Position numbers and translations under genes: made by a program
Shown here: in pieces, positions 37,350 to 46,087 of the stretch
How the letters are laid out: every line of letters begins with the position of its first letter
Position numbering within the stretch: the first letter of the stretch is position 1
Origin: CAYOUV01 sp963790075
GTDB taxonomy: Bacteria; Chloroflexota; Anaerolineae; Anaerolineales; Villigracilaceae
Reading direction: 5' to 3'
Assembly: GCA_963790075.1 (NCBI GenBank)
Contig: CAWBNG010000009.1
Coordinates: forward strand, 1 to 64,000
Length of the DNA stretch: 64,000 nt
The notes under the pieces: model-generated
Database searches by the model: none
The model's input: only the letters and a program-made list of their open reading frames with translations
Told to the model about the DNA's origin: nothing

Positions 37350-38381
37350 CTAAGCCCGCGAAGCAAGCTGGCCACAACCAGCCTGGATATCAATTCCACG
37401 CCGCATGCGGATGGTGCAGGAAATTCCGGCTTGCTCCAAAATCTCTTTGAAGGCCTTGGCCCGTTCGCGCGAAGTCGGCTGCCCGCTATAACCGGTGGTG
37501 GGATTGAGGGGGATGGCATTGACGTGACACAGCATCCCTTTGAGCCTGCCGATCAAGAGGCGCGCCTGCTCCGGGGTATCGTTCACGCCGTGGATCAAAG
37601 CCCACTCGAAGGTGATACGACGGTTGGTTTGAGCCACGTAATAACGGCAGGCGTCTAAAACTTCGTCAATATCATATTTCCTGTTGACCGGCAGCATGCT
37701 GCCACGCAAGCCGTCCTCAGCTGCATGCAGCGAAATGGCCAGATTTACCTGGCGTTTTTCATCGGCGAAACGCCTGATCATCGGGGCCAGGCCGACGGTC
37801 GAAATCGTAAACCGCCGCGCGCCGAAGTTGTAACCGAGCGGATCGTTGAGCCGGTCGATGGCGGCCAGGGTATTCTCGTAATTGTGCAGGGGTTCGCCCA
37901 TGCCCATGACGACCACATTGGTCACCTGCTGGTCTTCTTCCTGCAGCAGGCGCGCATAATACATCACTTGTCCTACGATCTCACCGCTGCTCAGGTGGCG
38001 GCGAAATCCCATCTGGCCGGTGGCACAGAAGACGCAACCCATGGCACAGCCGACCTGGGTGGAGATACACAACGTGCGACGGCGGTCGTAGCGCATCAAA
38101 ACCGCCTCGATTTGCTGGCCATCCTGCAGCTGGAACAACGTCTTGCGGGTTTTTCCATCTGTGGAATCCAGGAAGATCGTGGGCTCAAGCAATTCGAAGA
38201 GGATATTTTCACCCAGCTTTTGGCGCAGTGATTTGGGCAGAGTCGTGAACTCCTCCGCGCTTTGCCAGAAATTCTGGTAGAGACCCTGCCAGATCTGCCT
38301 GGCACGGTAAGCAGGTTCCCCCCAAGTAACCAGGAGTGCCTCCAGTTCGCTGAGGTCTAAGTCGTAGATCAATGTCGCCAT
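37350..38381 (-). CDS. rlmN: 23S rRNA (adenine2503-C2)-methyltransferase, radical SAM
   Basis: About 343 residues from the ATG at 38381; a TTG five codons upstream would overlap the preceding gene more. The cluster motif is GCAMGCVFCATG (CxxxCxxC). NVVVMGMGEPLHN and RFTISTVGLAP are RlmN blocks, and the mechanistic cysteine is in QAGCGQL near the C-terminus. It methylates A2503 of 23S rRNA and a tRNA adenine. Confidence 0.95.
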   Translation of the reverse strand: MATLIYDLDLSELEALLVTWGEPAYRARQIWQGLYQNFWQSAEEFTTLPKSLRQKLGENILFELLEPTIFLDSTDGKTRKTLFQLQDGQQIEAVLMRYDRRRTLCISTQVGCAMGCVFCATGQMGFRRHLSSGEIVGQVMYYARLLQEEDQQVTNVVVMGMGEPLHNYENTLAAIDRLNDPLGYNFGARRFTISTVGLAPMIRRFADEKRQVNLAISLHAAEDGLRGSMLPVNRKYDIDEVLDACRYYVAQTNRRITFEWALIHGVNDTPEQARLLIGRLKGMLCHVNAIPLNPTTGYSGQPTSRERAKAFKEILEQAGISCTIRMRRGIDIQAGCGQLASRA

Positions 38382-38382
38382 T

Positions 38383-39186
38383 TCAAGGATAACCAATCAA
38401 GGCTGATAAATTTTGGGAAACGATTTCGACCTGTGGCCTCCAGGCCTCAACTTGCTCCCGGGTGCTCACGCCGCTTAAGACCACAGCGGTTGGGCAGCCG
38501 GCTGCCTGCCCACCAGCAATATCGGTCTCCAGGCGATCACCGACCATCAACACCTGGTTTTTATCCAGGCCAAGTTTCTCGATCGCCAGTTCGAGCATGG
38601 CGGGTTGAGGTTTTCCGGCCACAATCGGCGCGAGGTCAGTAGCGGCGCTGATCGCAGCCAGGATGGCACCTGTCCCCGGGGCCAGGCCAGCTGGTGTCGG
38701 GAAAGTGCGGTCTGGATTGGTCGCATAGAAGGGCAGACCGGCACGGATCAGCAGGGTTGCCCGCTCCAGTTTTGCGTAACTGATCTGACGGTCCATCCCG
38801 GCCACAACGGCACACAACCTGCTGGCTGGCTCGCTATCGAAAACTGGCTCAAAACCGCGTTCGAGCAGCGCCTGTTCCAACCCGTTCTCGCCGATCACGT
38901 AGACCTGCTTGCCGTCAGGCAGGTGCTTGCGCATCAAGTAGGCAGCTGCCTGCGAGGAAGTGACGATTTGCCACGGTTCAACCTCCACGCCGAATCCATG
39001 CAGGCGCTCGACGTATTGCTCCACGCTGCGGGTGGAATTGTTGGTAGCCAAGACAACCTTCAAGCCTAGCTGGTGGATACGGCTGAAGATGGCGGGCAGG
39101 TCACCGATGGGGGTGTCCGCGCGCCACAGCACGCCGTCCATGTCCAGGATCAATGCGCGGATTTGTGGAGGGAGCGATCCCGGCAT
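38383..39186 (-). CDS. HAD-IIA family hydrolase (NagD/phosphoglycolate phosphatase-like)
   Basis: 267 residues. Motif I is LILDMDGVLWRADTP, motif II is in VLATNNSTRS, the lysine is in VAGKPQPAML, and motif IV reads MVGDRLETDIAGG. The family dephosphorylates small metabolites such as phosphoglycolate. The ATG follows the DUF1028 stop directly, so the two are coupled. Confidence 0.9.
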   Translation of the reverse strand: MPGSLPPQIRALILDMDGVLWRADTPIGDLPAIFSRIHQLGLKVVLATNNSTRSVEQYVERLHGFGVEVEPWQIVTSSQAAAYLMRKHLPDGKQVYVIGENGLEQALLERGFEPVFDSEPASRLCAVVAGMDRQISYAKLERATLLIRAGLPFYATNPDRTFPTPAGLAPGTGAILAAISAATDLAPIVAGKPQPAMLELAIEKLGLDKNQVLMVGDRLETDIAGGQAAGCPTAVVLSGVSTREQVEAWRPQVEIVSQNLSALIGYP

Positions 39187-40059
39187 CTATTCACCAAACC
39201 TTTCGAGCAGGTAAGCGAATACAGGACGGTCAATCCACCCAGCCTCCGGATCGCAACGTTCCTCGAAGTTCTCGTTACCTGTAAATGTGCGCAAGGCTTT
39301 GCGGGTCGATGCGTCAAGGATGCCATTGATTGGATCGCTGTAGTAACCATGTTTGGCCATGATTTCCTGCAGTTGTGCCAGCGCAGCACCTCTCAGTTCA
39401 ATACGGTCACTTTCCGGGCTTTTCCCAAAATACAATTCGTGCAGGTCGAGCAGCTGGCCCAGGCGCAGAACCGGATCCGGGTGATCGTCCACGCGGTAAT
39501 CCAGCCAGCGATCGATATAACCGCCATAGCCTCCCTCGGGTTTGACCACGTAAATAGCTGCGCTCTGGCGTCCGCGCCGGTCGCCACCGGCCTGATCTCC
39601 TGCCAGCAAGGCTGCGTACAGCCGCCCCGGGAGCGCGCCTGTTGTTTCCAGGAAGGCCCCCTGCATAGCTTTGACTACTTTCCCGCCAGCTAAAATGTTG
39701 CCCTGAACGGCATACGCGGGTCCGCAAAGCCCGCCAGCCCAATCGAAGCATTCCTTCCCCGTGAAAGTGAGAGCGTGTCCGGAGCCATCCACCAGACCGA
39801 TCTGGCGTTGTTCGCGTTCCGGATCGCCTGAGAGCAGGCGCTCAAGGGTATCCTCCGCCGAAAGGCCAGAGGCCATCAGTTCCAATCCGCGCGGGCCGAA
39901 GGATGTATTCGCGAAGGCTTGCGTGGCAACGGCTCCGACTCCGGCCTCAGCCCAGGGAACAACCGCACCGACAGCCGGGAATTTGGAGGCGACCGCTACA
40001 CCCCAACTCTGTTCTTCCAGGTCACAAGCGACGATGGAAAATGTCGACGGACGCGGCAT
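39187..40059 (-). CDS. DUF1028 protein with C-terminal peptidoglycan-binding-like domain
   Basis: About 290 residues from the ATG at 40059 (AAGGAAAA upstream). STFSIVACDLEEQSWGVAVASKFPAVG is shortened here to STFSIVACDLEEQSWGVAVA, the DUF1028 start, which resembles Ntn-hydrolases with the Ser/Thr right after Met-Pro-Arg-Pro. GGDRRGRQSAAIYVVKPEGG is another family block. The end (MAKHGYYSDPINGILDAST) resembles a PGB_1 domain. Function unproven in the family. Confidence 0.85.
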   Translation of the reverse strand: MPRPSTFSIVACDLEEQSWGVAVASKFPAVGAVVPWAEAGVGAVATQAFANTSFGPRGLELMASGLSAEDTLERLLSGDPEREQRQIGLVDGSGHALTFTGKECFDWAGGLCGPAYAVQGNILAGGKVVKAMQGAFLETTGALPGRLYAALLAGDQAGGDRRGRQSAAIYVVKPEGGYGGYIDRWLDYRVDDHPDPVLRLGQLLDLHELYFGKSPESDRIELRGAALAQLQEIMAKHGYYSDPINGILDASTRKALRTFTGNENFEERCDPEAGWIDRPVFAYLLERFGE

Positions 40060-40079
40060 GATTTTCCTTTCTGTTGGGA

Positions 40080-40112
40080 AAAAATACAAAGCCGGAGGGA
40101 AGGCCCTCCGGC
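40080..40112 (-). terminator. Terminator of clpP
   Basis: 9-bp G+C stem GCCGGAGGG / CCCTCCGGC, then TTTGTATTTTTT on the minus strand. Confidence 0.85.
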
Positions 40113-40133
40113 TCGAATTATAAGCGATTCTTG

Positions 40134-40745
40134 CTAACCGACTTTTTCGGGTACTTCCAGCACCTGGTCCACCAGTCCATAGTCGACCGCAGCCTGCGCC
40201 TCCATGTAGAAATCGCGGTCGGTATCGCGTTCGATCACCTCGATCGGCTGGCCGGTATGTTTGGCCATGATGCTGTTCAGTAGCGCCTTGAGCCGCAGGA
40301 TTTGCTTGGCCTGGATCTCAATATCCGTCGCCTGACCCTGCGCGCCGCCCAACGGCTGGTGCACGTGGATGGTCGCATGCGGCAGGGCGTAGCGCCGGCC
40401 TTTCGTACCGGCGGTCAGCAACACGGTCCCGAAGGAAGCGGTCACGCCGACGGCTACAGTGCTGATCGGATTGGTGATCATCTGCATGGTATCGTAGATG
40501 GCCAACCCGGCGTAAATCTGCCCGCCCGGGGAATTGATGTACATCTGGATTTCGTGGTCCGGGTCTTCGTGATTCAGGAATAACAATTGGGCAACGATCA
40601 AATTGGCAACCTGATCGTCGATCGGGGTCCCGAGGAAAACGATGCGCTCTTTAAGCAGTAACGAATAAATGTCATATGCACGCTCACCGCGTCCGGACGA
40701 CTCGATTACCATTGGGATGACGTCGTTGATATTAGGGATAGACAT
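40134..40745 (-). CDS. clpP: ATP-dependent Clp protease proteolytic subunit
   Basis: 203 residues from the ATG at 40745 (GGAGA upstream). MYINSPGGQIYAGLAIYDTM is the signature. The catalytic serine is in VTASFGTVLLTAG, His in LPHATIHVHQPLGG, and Asp in DTDRDFYME. The residue after the serine is Phe, where Met is usual. The peptidase forms barrels with ClpX or ClpC, neither of which is in the window. Trigger factor lies upstream, the common tig-clpP order. Confidence 0.96.
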   Translation of the reverse strand: MSIPNINDVIPMVIESSGRGERAYDIYSLLLKERIVFLGTPIDDQVANLIVAQLLFLNHEDPDHEIQMYINSPGGQIYAGLAIYDTMQMITNPISTVAVGVTASFGTVLLTAGTKGRRYALPHATIHVHQPLGGAQGQATDIEIQAKQILRLKALLNSIMAKHTGQPIEVIERDTDRDFYMEAQAAVDYGLVDQVLEVPEKVG

Positions 40746-40772
40746 GTTTCTCTCCATTGTTATAAAACGAAA

Positions 40773-42354
40773 CTATGATTTGCTCTCGGTATTTTTCTTA
40801 CCGGTTGATGTGCTGCCTGGCTTCTTTGCCGCCGGGGCTTTCTTTTTAGCGCTGCTGGCCTTTGGCGCGGACTTGGTAGTTCCAGCGGCTTTCTTGGTTG
40901 TAGCCTTCTTTTTCGGTTTCGCTGCTGACTTTGAAGCCCCGCTGCCTTCGGACTTCTTGGCAGCAGTCTTCTTCGGTTTTTCTTCAGCCTCGGCTTCGCC
41001 CAGCGCAATGGCTTTGAGCCGTTCCATCGTGCGCCGGGTCATCAAGCGGTTGGCCGATTCCATGGCCACGGCTTCAGCAAACTCTTTTTGGGCGCGTTTG
41101 CCCCCGCCGATCTTGGTCAGGTCAGCGCCCTGGTATTGCATCTCGGTCAGCGTCTGTCCGAACTCCTGGTTGAGAGATTCCTCGTCCACTTCGATCTTTT
41201 CGGCACGGGCGATCTCATCCAGGATCAGCGAGCGTTCCAAGCGTTTGACCGCCACTGGCTGAACTTCCTCTACCATGAATTTGTCCATGCTGGTGTTGCG
41301 GACCTTGACGTATGTCTCCAGGTCCAGCCCTTGCGAAGATAATCGTCGTCGCAGGTCTTCGACCACATGTTCACTCTCATGTTCCAATACTTGCGGTGGA
41401 TATTTGATCGTCGCACCAGATTTGATCTTGTCGATCAGTTCGACGAAATAGTCATCGTCATATTCGGCTTGGGTGCGCGCTTCCAGGTCTTTCTTGACCG
41501 CCTCGCGCAGGGCCTCCATGTTCTCAAACTCACCGACCATCTTGACGAATTCGTCGTCCAGTTCAGGCAGGGTCACGCTGCGGACCGTGTTGACCTTCAC
41601 ATCGTATTTGACCGTCTGCCCAGCCAGCAATTCGTCATCGTAATGCTTGGGATATTTGAAGGAAAGGGTCTTGCTGTCACCGGGTTTCAAGCCGACCAGT
41701 TCTAGGCTGAATCCCGGGTAAGGCCACTCGTCGTCCTTATTGTCCTTGCGGATCAGGAATGCCGCCCCGTTACGGGAGAGCCTGGAAAGATCCTCGCCTT
41801 CTTTGGGTTTGGCCATCTCACCCTTGACATCCGCCATCACATAATTGCCCATGGCAGCAGGCTGCTCGACGGTCTCGGTTGTGGCATACATGCGTTGTAG
41901 TTCTTCAATGGCTTCATCAACCTTGGCTTTGGTGGGCTCTTTGTATTTGTAAGGCAGGCGGATGGATTTGTAATCGCCCAGTTCCACCGTTGGCAGCATC
42001 GGTATTACAAAAGTGAATTTTGGCGGCTCGAGGCTGTCGACCGATTTCGAGCGCGCCGGGGGCGGCTGGCTTTACATCGGCTTCTTCGAGCGCTTTGGGA
42101 TAGACTTCGTCCACCAGAAAATCAACGGCTTGTTCGATAATGGCTTCATCGCCATAGTGCAGGCGAATCACGTCGTAAGGCGCCTTTCCGGGACGGAAGC
42201 CGGGGATTTTGCCGCGCTCAGCCAGCTTGCGGGCTGCCCGTCGTTTGTTGGCTTCCATGCGTTCCGGTTCGACTTCGACGATTAATTTGACCTGGTGGTC
42301 GTCCTGTAATTGTTTTTCGATCTTCAAGATTTGATCCTTAATATGAGTTGGCAT
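40773..42354 (-). CDS. tig: Trigger factor, with Lys/Ala-rich C-terminal tail, one frameshift as sequenced
   Basis: Ribosome-associated chaperone with peptidyl-prolyl isomerase domain. The ribosome-binding signature is in RGKIPGFRPGKAPYDVI. The frames join as GALESVDSLEPPKFTF if one T is removed from the run at 42045-42047 (+ strand), giving about 526 residues. The last 70 residues are nearly all Lys, Ala, Ser, Thr and Pro (KPKKKATTKKAAGTTK) and look histone-H1-like and disordered, which is unusual for the family. The ATG at 42354 lies 11 nt after the tRNA-Leu 3' end with no Shine-Dalgarno. The mRNA may arise by tRNA processing. Confidence 0.9.
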
Positions 42355-42364
42355 GACTTTGCAG

Positions 42365-42446
42365 TGGGGACGGCGGGGGTCGAACCCGCACGCCTTGCGG
42401 CACATGATCCTAAGTCATGCCTGTCTGCCAGTTCCAGCACGTCCCC
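42365..42446 (-). tRNA. tRNA-Leu(UAG)
   Basis: 82-base class II tRNA: acceptor GGGGACG / CGTCCCC, discriminator A, anticodon arm ATGA-CTTAGGA-TCAT with anticodon TAG, long variable arm, T-arm GCGGGTTCGACCCCCGC. No CCA is encoded. Reads CUN leucine codons. It precedes trigger factor on the same strand. Confidence 0.95.
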
Positions 42447-42458
42447 GAGTGCGGAAAG

Positions 42459-42487
42459 ATTATAAGCGAGAGAGGAGTGTGCGTCAA
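42459..42487 (-). promoter_or_regulatory. Promoter of tRNA-Leu (and tig)
   Basis: Minus strand TTGACG (42487-42482), 17-bp spacer, TATAAT (42464-42459), 13 bases before the mature tRNA 5' end. Confidence 0.75.
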
Positions 42488-42495
42488 TAAACGGG

Positions 42496-42525
42496 TTGCA
42501 GGCGTTAACCAATCGCTGATATAAT
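42496..42525 (+). promoter_or_regulatory. Promoter of the 42.6-kb operon
   Basis: TTGCAG (42496-42501), 18-bp spacer, TATAAT (42520-42525) with an extended -10 TG. A 7-bp hairpin (CACCCTA / TAGGGTG, 42533-42553) begins near the predicted start site. Confidence 0.6.
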
Positions 42526-42580
42526 CTCCCCGCACCCTAGAGGTATTAGGGTGTCGAATTTTTTGTGTTTTGGAGGCAAT

Positions 42581-43003
42581 TTGGGACGTGTAATCAATCC
42601 GGACAGCGTCGGCAAGGAGCGGACGCGCCTGACCAAGGCCATCGTTCTGTCCGTACGCGAACTGGCGAAACAGACTCAGCCGGACGAGACCGCCCGCGAC
42701 CTGGCAGCTTTCATTGCCCTGGCATTGCGCGCCATCGCCGACGGCATCGACGTTTCTGTGGCTGCCTGGGAGAAACGTGACTACTGGGTCAAAGCCGACC
42801 GCTTCCGCATGGAATGGATGTGGGCCGGCCAGCTGGCTGATAAAATGAAAACGGCGGTCCTGGAAGATGATTGGGCCACAATTGCCCAACTCATGCCGCG
42901 TATTGCGGATAAGCTGAACAAGATCAAAGTTTCGGACCGTCACCGCCTTGGGAAACCCTGGGTGGGGGCTTGGAAAACCCTGCAAGCCGGTGGAGGTAAA
43001 TAA
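42581..43003 (+). CDS. Conserved-looking hypothetical protein
   Basis: 140 residues from a TTG at 42581, chosen because GGAGG lies 4 nt before it; the GTG at 42551 falls inside the 5' hairpin. Soluble, helical and rich in charged residues (VGKERTRLTKAIVLSVRELA, FRMEWMWAGQLADKM, LGKPWVGAWKTLQ). No family recognised. The stop overlaps the start of the HAD gene (TAATG), so translation is coupled. Confidence 0.75.
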   Translation: MGRVINPDSVGKERTRLTKAIVLSVRELAKQTQPDETARDLAAFIALALRAIADGIDVSVAAWEKRDYWVKADRFRMEWMWAGQLADKMKTAVLEDDWATIAQLMPRIADKLNKIKVSDRHRLGKPWVGAWKTLQAGGGK

Positions 43004-43620
43004 TGGCCGCCTTACCAATTACGGCTTTGTTTCTGGATGTGGGTGGGGTATTGCTGACCAATGGTTGGGACCGTTACGCCCGCGAGGAAGCCTGCGAAAC
43101 TTTCAAGCTTGATCCGGAGGAGATCAACGAACGCCACCATCTCACCTTCGACACCTACGAGGAAGGCAAGCTGTCGCTCGAAGAATATCTTGACCGGGTG
43201 ATCTTCTTCCAACCGCGGGATTTCAGCCGGCATGCGTTCAAGGACTTTATGTTCGCGCGCTCGCAGCCGCACCCCGAGATGCTCGAGTTAATCCCGGCTT
43301 TGAAAGCCCGTCACAGCCTCAAGATAGCAGTCCTCAGCAATGAGGGTCGGGAGTTGATGACCCATCGTATTCGCGCTTACAGGTTGAGTGATTTCGTGGA
43401 TTTCTTCATCGTCTCCAGTTTTGTGCACTTCCGCAAACCGGATGCGGACATTTTTCGGATTGCGCTGGATATCGCCCAGGTGCCGCCTCAGCAGGTGGTT
43501 TACATCGAGGACCGCGACATGTTCGTTAATGTGGCCGAGGGCTTAGGCCTGCGGGGACTGGTCCATCGCGGCTTTGAAAGTACCAAAGCCGGCCTGGCCC
43601 AATTGGGCTTAACACTTTGA
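43003..43620 (+). CDS. HAD-family hydrolase (subfamily IA)
   Basis: 205 residues, ATG overlapping the previous stop by one base. Motif I is LFLDVGGVLLTNGWDRYAR, where the second aspartate is replaced by Gly (DVGG), as in many epoxide-hydrolase-N-terminal-like members. Motif II is in AVLSNEG, the lysine in FRKPDADIF, and motif IV reads YIEDRDMFV. The missing second Asp may mean low or different activity. Substrate unknown. Confidence 0.88.
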   Translation: MAALPITALFLDVGGVLLTNGWDRYAREEACETFKLDPEEINERHHLTFDTYEEGKLSLEEYLDRVIFFQPRDFSRHAFKDFMFARSQPHPEMLELIPALKARHSLKIAVLSNEGRELMTHRIRAYRLSDFVDFFIVSSFVHFRKPDADIFRIALDIAQVPPQQVVYIEDRDMFVNVAEGLGLRGLVHRGFESTKAGLAQLGLTL

Positions 43621-43646
43621 TAATCTGAGGCTTTATTTTGATACAG

Positions 43647-43683
43647 AGAGAGGAGGCGCTTTTAGACGCCTCCTCTCTTTTTC
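43647..43683 (+). terminator. Intrinsic terminator after the HAD gene
   Basis: Perfect 12-bp stem AGAGAGGAGGCG / CGCCTCCTCTCT with 8-base loop, then TTTTT. Confidence 0.9.
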
Positions 43684-43695
43684 TGTATTTCTGGG

Positions 43696-44868
43696 TTAGG
43701 GAGCCTGGAAGGAGATGACCAGCTTGATCCCGTTCCCGAGTCGGACCATGTCCGATACGCCGTCATGGTCGGTGGCCGTGGAGTTGAAATACACCACGAA
43801 CTAAATCGTGGAACTGCCGACTTTGTTTTGCACTTCGGTTTTCAGCGCATCTTGTACTGATACGGCGCTGAGTTCACCGGTATTACACCAGCGGGAATCT
43901 GATCCAAGGGAGGGGGCGGCACCGTAATCAGCCGCGTTCAGGGAACCGTAATTCATCCGGTACATGCGCAGGCAGGATAAGCCGCCGAATGGGTTGCCCA
44001 GCGTATCGTAATTGCTGAAATTCGTCTTGACGCTGGCGATCGTAGAACCGGATGGGATACCTGAGATGTCAAATGTTAGATAAGCGCGTGAACTGACATT
44101 GGATGCTAAATCACCGGCATTTGTGACGGACAGTACCGTGCCATCCGAGCGCACCGAGCCGCTCTGGCCGCTGATGACAGGCGCATTGATGGAGTTGATC
44201 GGGTGAGGGAGCGGTCCTACCAGGGTCACGGGGAACAGAGTCAGCGGTACCAGGGTCGGATTGACGGTCTGAATGTCAACCCAGAAAGCCCCGGTGGAGA
44301 GCCCGAATATTGCCCCGCCGGGTTCGCGCAGCATCCAGTAGCCCTTGTAGCTGCCAGCAGTGGAGGGCGCCACCAGATCCACGGATACGTCGATATTTTG
44401 CCCCGGATTGATCACACCGGTCGTCAATTGCTTGCTGTCCGGACCGCTCATTTTGTCGCCATGGTCGAAGACCAATTGGTAGCCCGAGGTCCAGGCGCAG
44501 CTGCCGACGTTTTTCAGCCGCCAGGTTTTGGTGAAATGCTCGCCAACCTGGAAGGTGGTCCCGTCCGGTACAGAGACGTCATCAACAAAGGAGCCCTGGT
44601 TGCAAACCGTGGTGGCGCTCGGTAGAATCGCGATGGGGGTCAGGGTGGCGGGTACGTTTGCAGGATCAGCAGTGAACGTTTCAGTGGGTGGTTGTGTGGC
44701 TTCACCGGTTGGACCGGCCGTCACATTTTGTGTCAGAAATGAGCCGACGGTCTCTGCTGCCAAAGTCTGGGCATCGCCAAGCTGGACGCTTGGGGTGGTG
44801 ACACTGGGCAGCGAGCAGGCCAGTGCTGCCGCTAACATAATTCCGGCGATCATTGTTAGTCTTCGCAT
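43696..44868 (-). CDS. Lipoprotein with NBR1-type Ig-like domain, internal amber codon
   Basis: ATG at 44868, lipobox ALAC, then a Thr/Pro linker. Residues about 85-200 form an NBR1-type Ig-like domain (FTKTWRLKNVGSCAWTSGYQ, GSYKGYWMLREPGGAIFGL). The C-terminal part (RAYLTFDISGIPSGSTIASV) is a beta-sandwich domain of the DNRLRE/CBM-like type. The frame meets TAG at 43801-43803, yet continues with convincing strands (FVVYFNSTATDHDGVSDMV, IKLVISFQAP) to a TAA at 43696. The amber is one base from CAG (Gln). As sequenced, the product would lose the last 35 residues of its domain. Likely a surface sugar or wall binder. Confidence 0.8.
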
Positions 44869-44994
44869 TGCTTCCTTCCTCCTATACCTTCTTTCGTCTG
44901 AATGTTGGTGTGCGCTAAATATACTACAACTGGACATTATTTATCTTATATTATCTCTTCTCGGGAGCCAAATGCAAGCCCTGGAGTAAAATAG

Positions 44995-45906
44995 GTGTCT
45001 ATGCTCGATGATACCCGTCCCAATCGCACCCGCCCAATGGACGAATTCCAGCCCATTCCTGTTATCCGTTCGGGGCGATTTGCTAGGCAAAAAAGAAACC
45101 TATGGTGGCGTAATCCCTGGGTGATCCTGGTTCTGGCGTTGGTGCTGGTCTACTTCTTCGGGCCGCTGCGCACCAACCTGCTGATCCTGGGCACAGACGA
45201 TTCTCCTGAGCGCGGCGGGCTGGGCCGCACCGATACCATCATCCTGGTCACGGTCGTGCCGTTTAAGCCGTACGTCGGCTTGCTCTCCATCCCTCGCGAC
45301 CTGTGGCTGCCAGTGCCCGGAGTTGGGGAGCAGCGTATCAATACCGCCTACTTCTTCGCCGAAGCGCAGCAGCCCGGCAGCGGATCAGAAGCGGCCATGC
45401 GCACAATCCGTGAGAATTTTGGTGTGCCGGTGCGTTATTACGCCCTGATCCATATGAACGGCCTGGTGGAGGTGATCGACGCGCTGGGTGGGGTTGACCT
45501 GACGCTGGATGCGCCAAGCGGCGGCCTGGGAGCCGGGACTCACCACCTGGACGGAACCCAGGCGTTGGCTTTTGCCCGCGAGCGCTACAGCAGCGACGAT
45601 TTCTCGCGCATGCGCCGCGGTCAGTTGCTGCTGCAGGCTGCACTCAAACAGGCCATCCTGCCTACGTCCTGGCCACGCCTGCCGCTGGTCCTGGCTGCAT
45701 TGAGCGGCACGCTTGAAACCAATTTACCGGCCTGGCAGTTGCCGCGCCTGAGCTTCGCCCTGCTGCGCGCAGCGGTCATCGGCATCGACAGTCAGAGCAT
45801 TTCGCGTGAGATGGTCGCGCCTTTCCAGACCAGCACAGGCGCTCAGGTGCTGGCTCCCAATTGGGAGGCGATCAAGCCGGTTGTAAAAAAGATGTTTGGA
45901 AAATAA
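44995..45906 (+). CDS. LytR-CpsA-Psr (LCP) family protein
   Basis: 303 residues from a GTG at 44995 (GGAG 8 nt before); an ATG two codons on is the alternative. One N-terminal membrane span (WVILVLALVLVYFFG) precedes the LCP domain: LILGTDDSPERGGLGRTDTI, LLSIPRDLWLPVPG, INTAYFFA and the end block TQALAFARERYSSDDFSRMRRGQ. Arg and Asp in these blocks bind polyprenyl pyrophosphate. The family links glycopolymers to peptidoglycan or other acceptors. Confidence 0.93.
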   Translation: MSMLDDTRPNRTRPMDEFQPIPVIRSGRFARQKRNLWWRNPWVILVLALVLVYFFGPLRTNLLILGTDDSPERGGLGRTDTIILVTVVPFKPYVGLLSIPRDLWLPVPGVGEQRINTAYFFAEAQQPGSGSEAAMRTIRENFGVPVRYYALIHMNGLVEVIDALGGVDLTLDAPSGGLGAGTHHLDGTQALAFARERYSSDDFSRMRRGQLLLQAALKQAILPTSWPRLPLVLAALSGTLETNLPAWQLPRLSFALLRAAVIGIDSQSISREMVAPFQTSTGAQVLAPNWEAIKPVVKKMFGK

Positions 45907-46068
45907 TTAGAAGAGGAATAATGCCGAAGAGGGTGTGGGGGTTAAAGAATGAAAGATTGGATTGGTAATTAGAAAGAACAGCCCATTGCACATGCATGAT
46001 CCCAATAAAACGAATGCTACTATCAATCCGATCAGGATCAGGCGATTGTTGTGCGCGAAGGTTTTCAT
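45907..46068 (-). CDS. Possible small membrane protein or lipoprotein (53 aa)
   Basis: Minus-strand frame directly behind the radical-SAM gene (19-base gap), starting MKTFAHNNRLILIGLIV and continuing VAFVLLGSCMCNGLFF, one hydrophobic span with a possible lipobox. GGGGG precedes the ATG. No family is known; it may be chance. Confidence 0.3.
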   Translation of the reverse strand: MKTFAHNNRLILIGLIVAFVLLGSCMCNGLFFLITNPIFHSLTPTPSSALFLF

Positions 46069-46087
46069 GCCCCCATTATAGGCCCGC

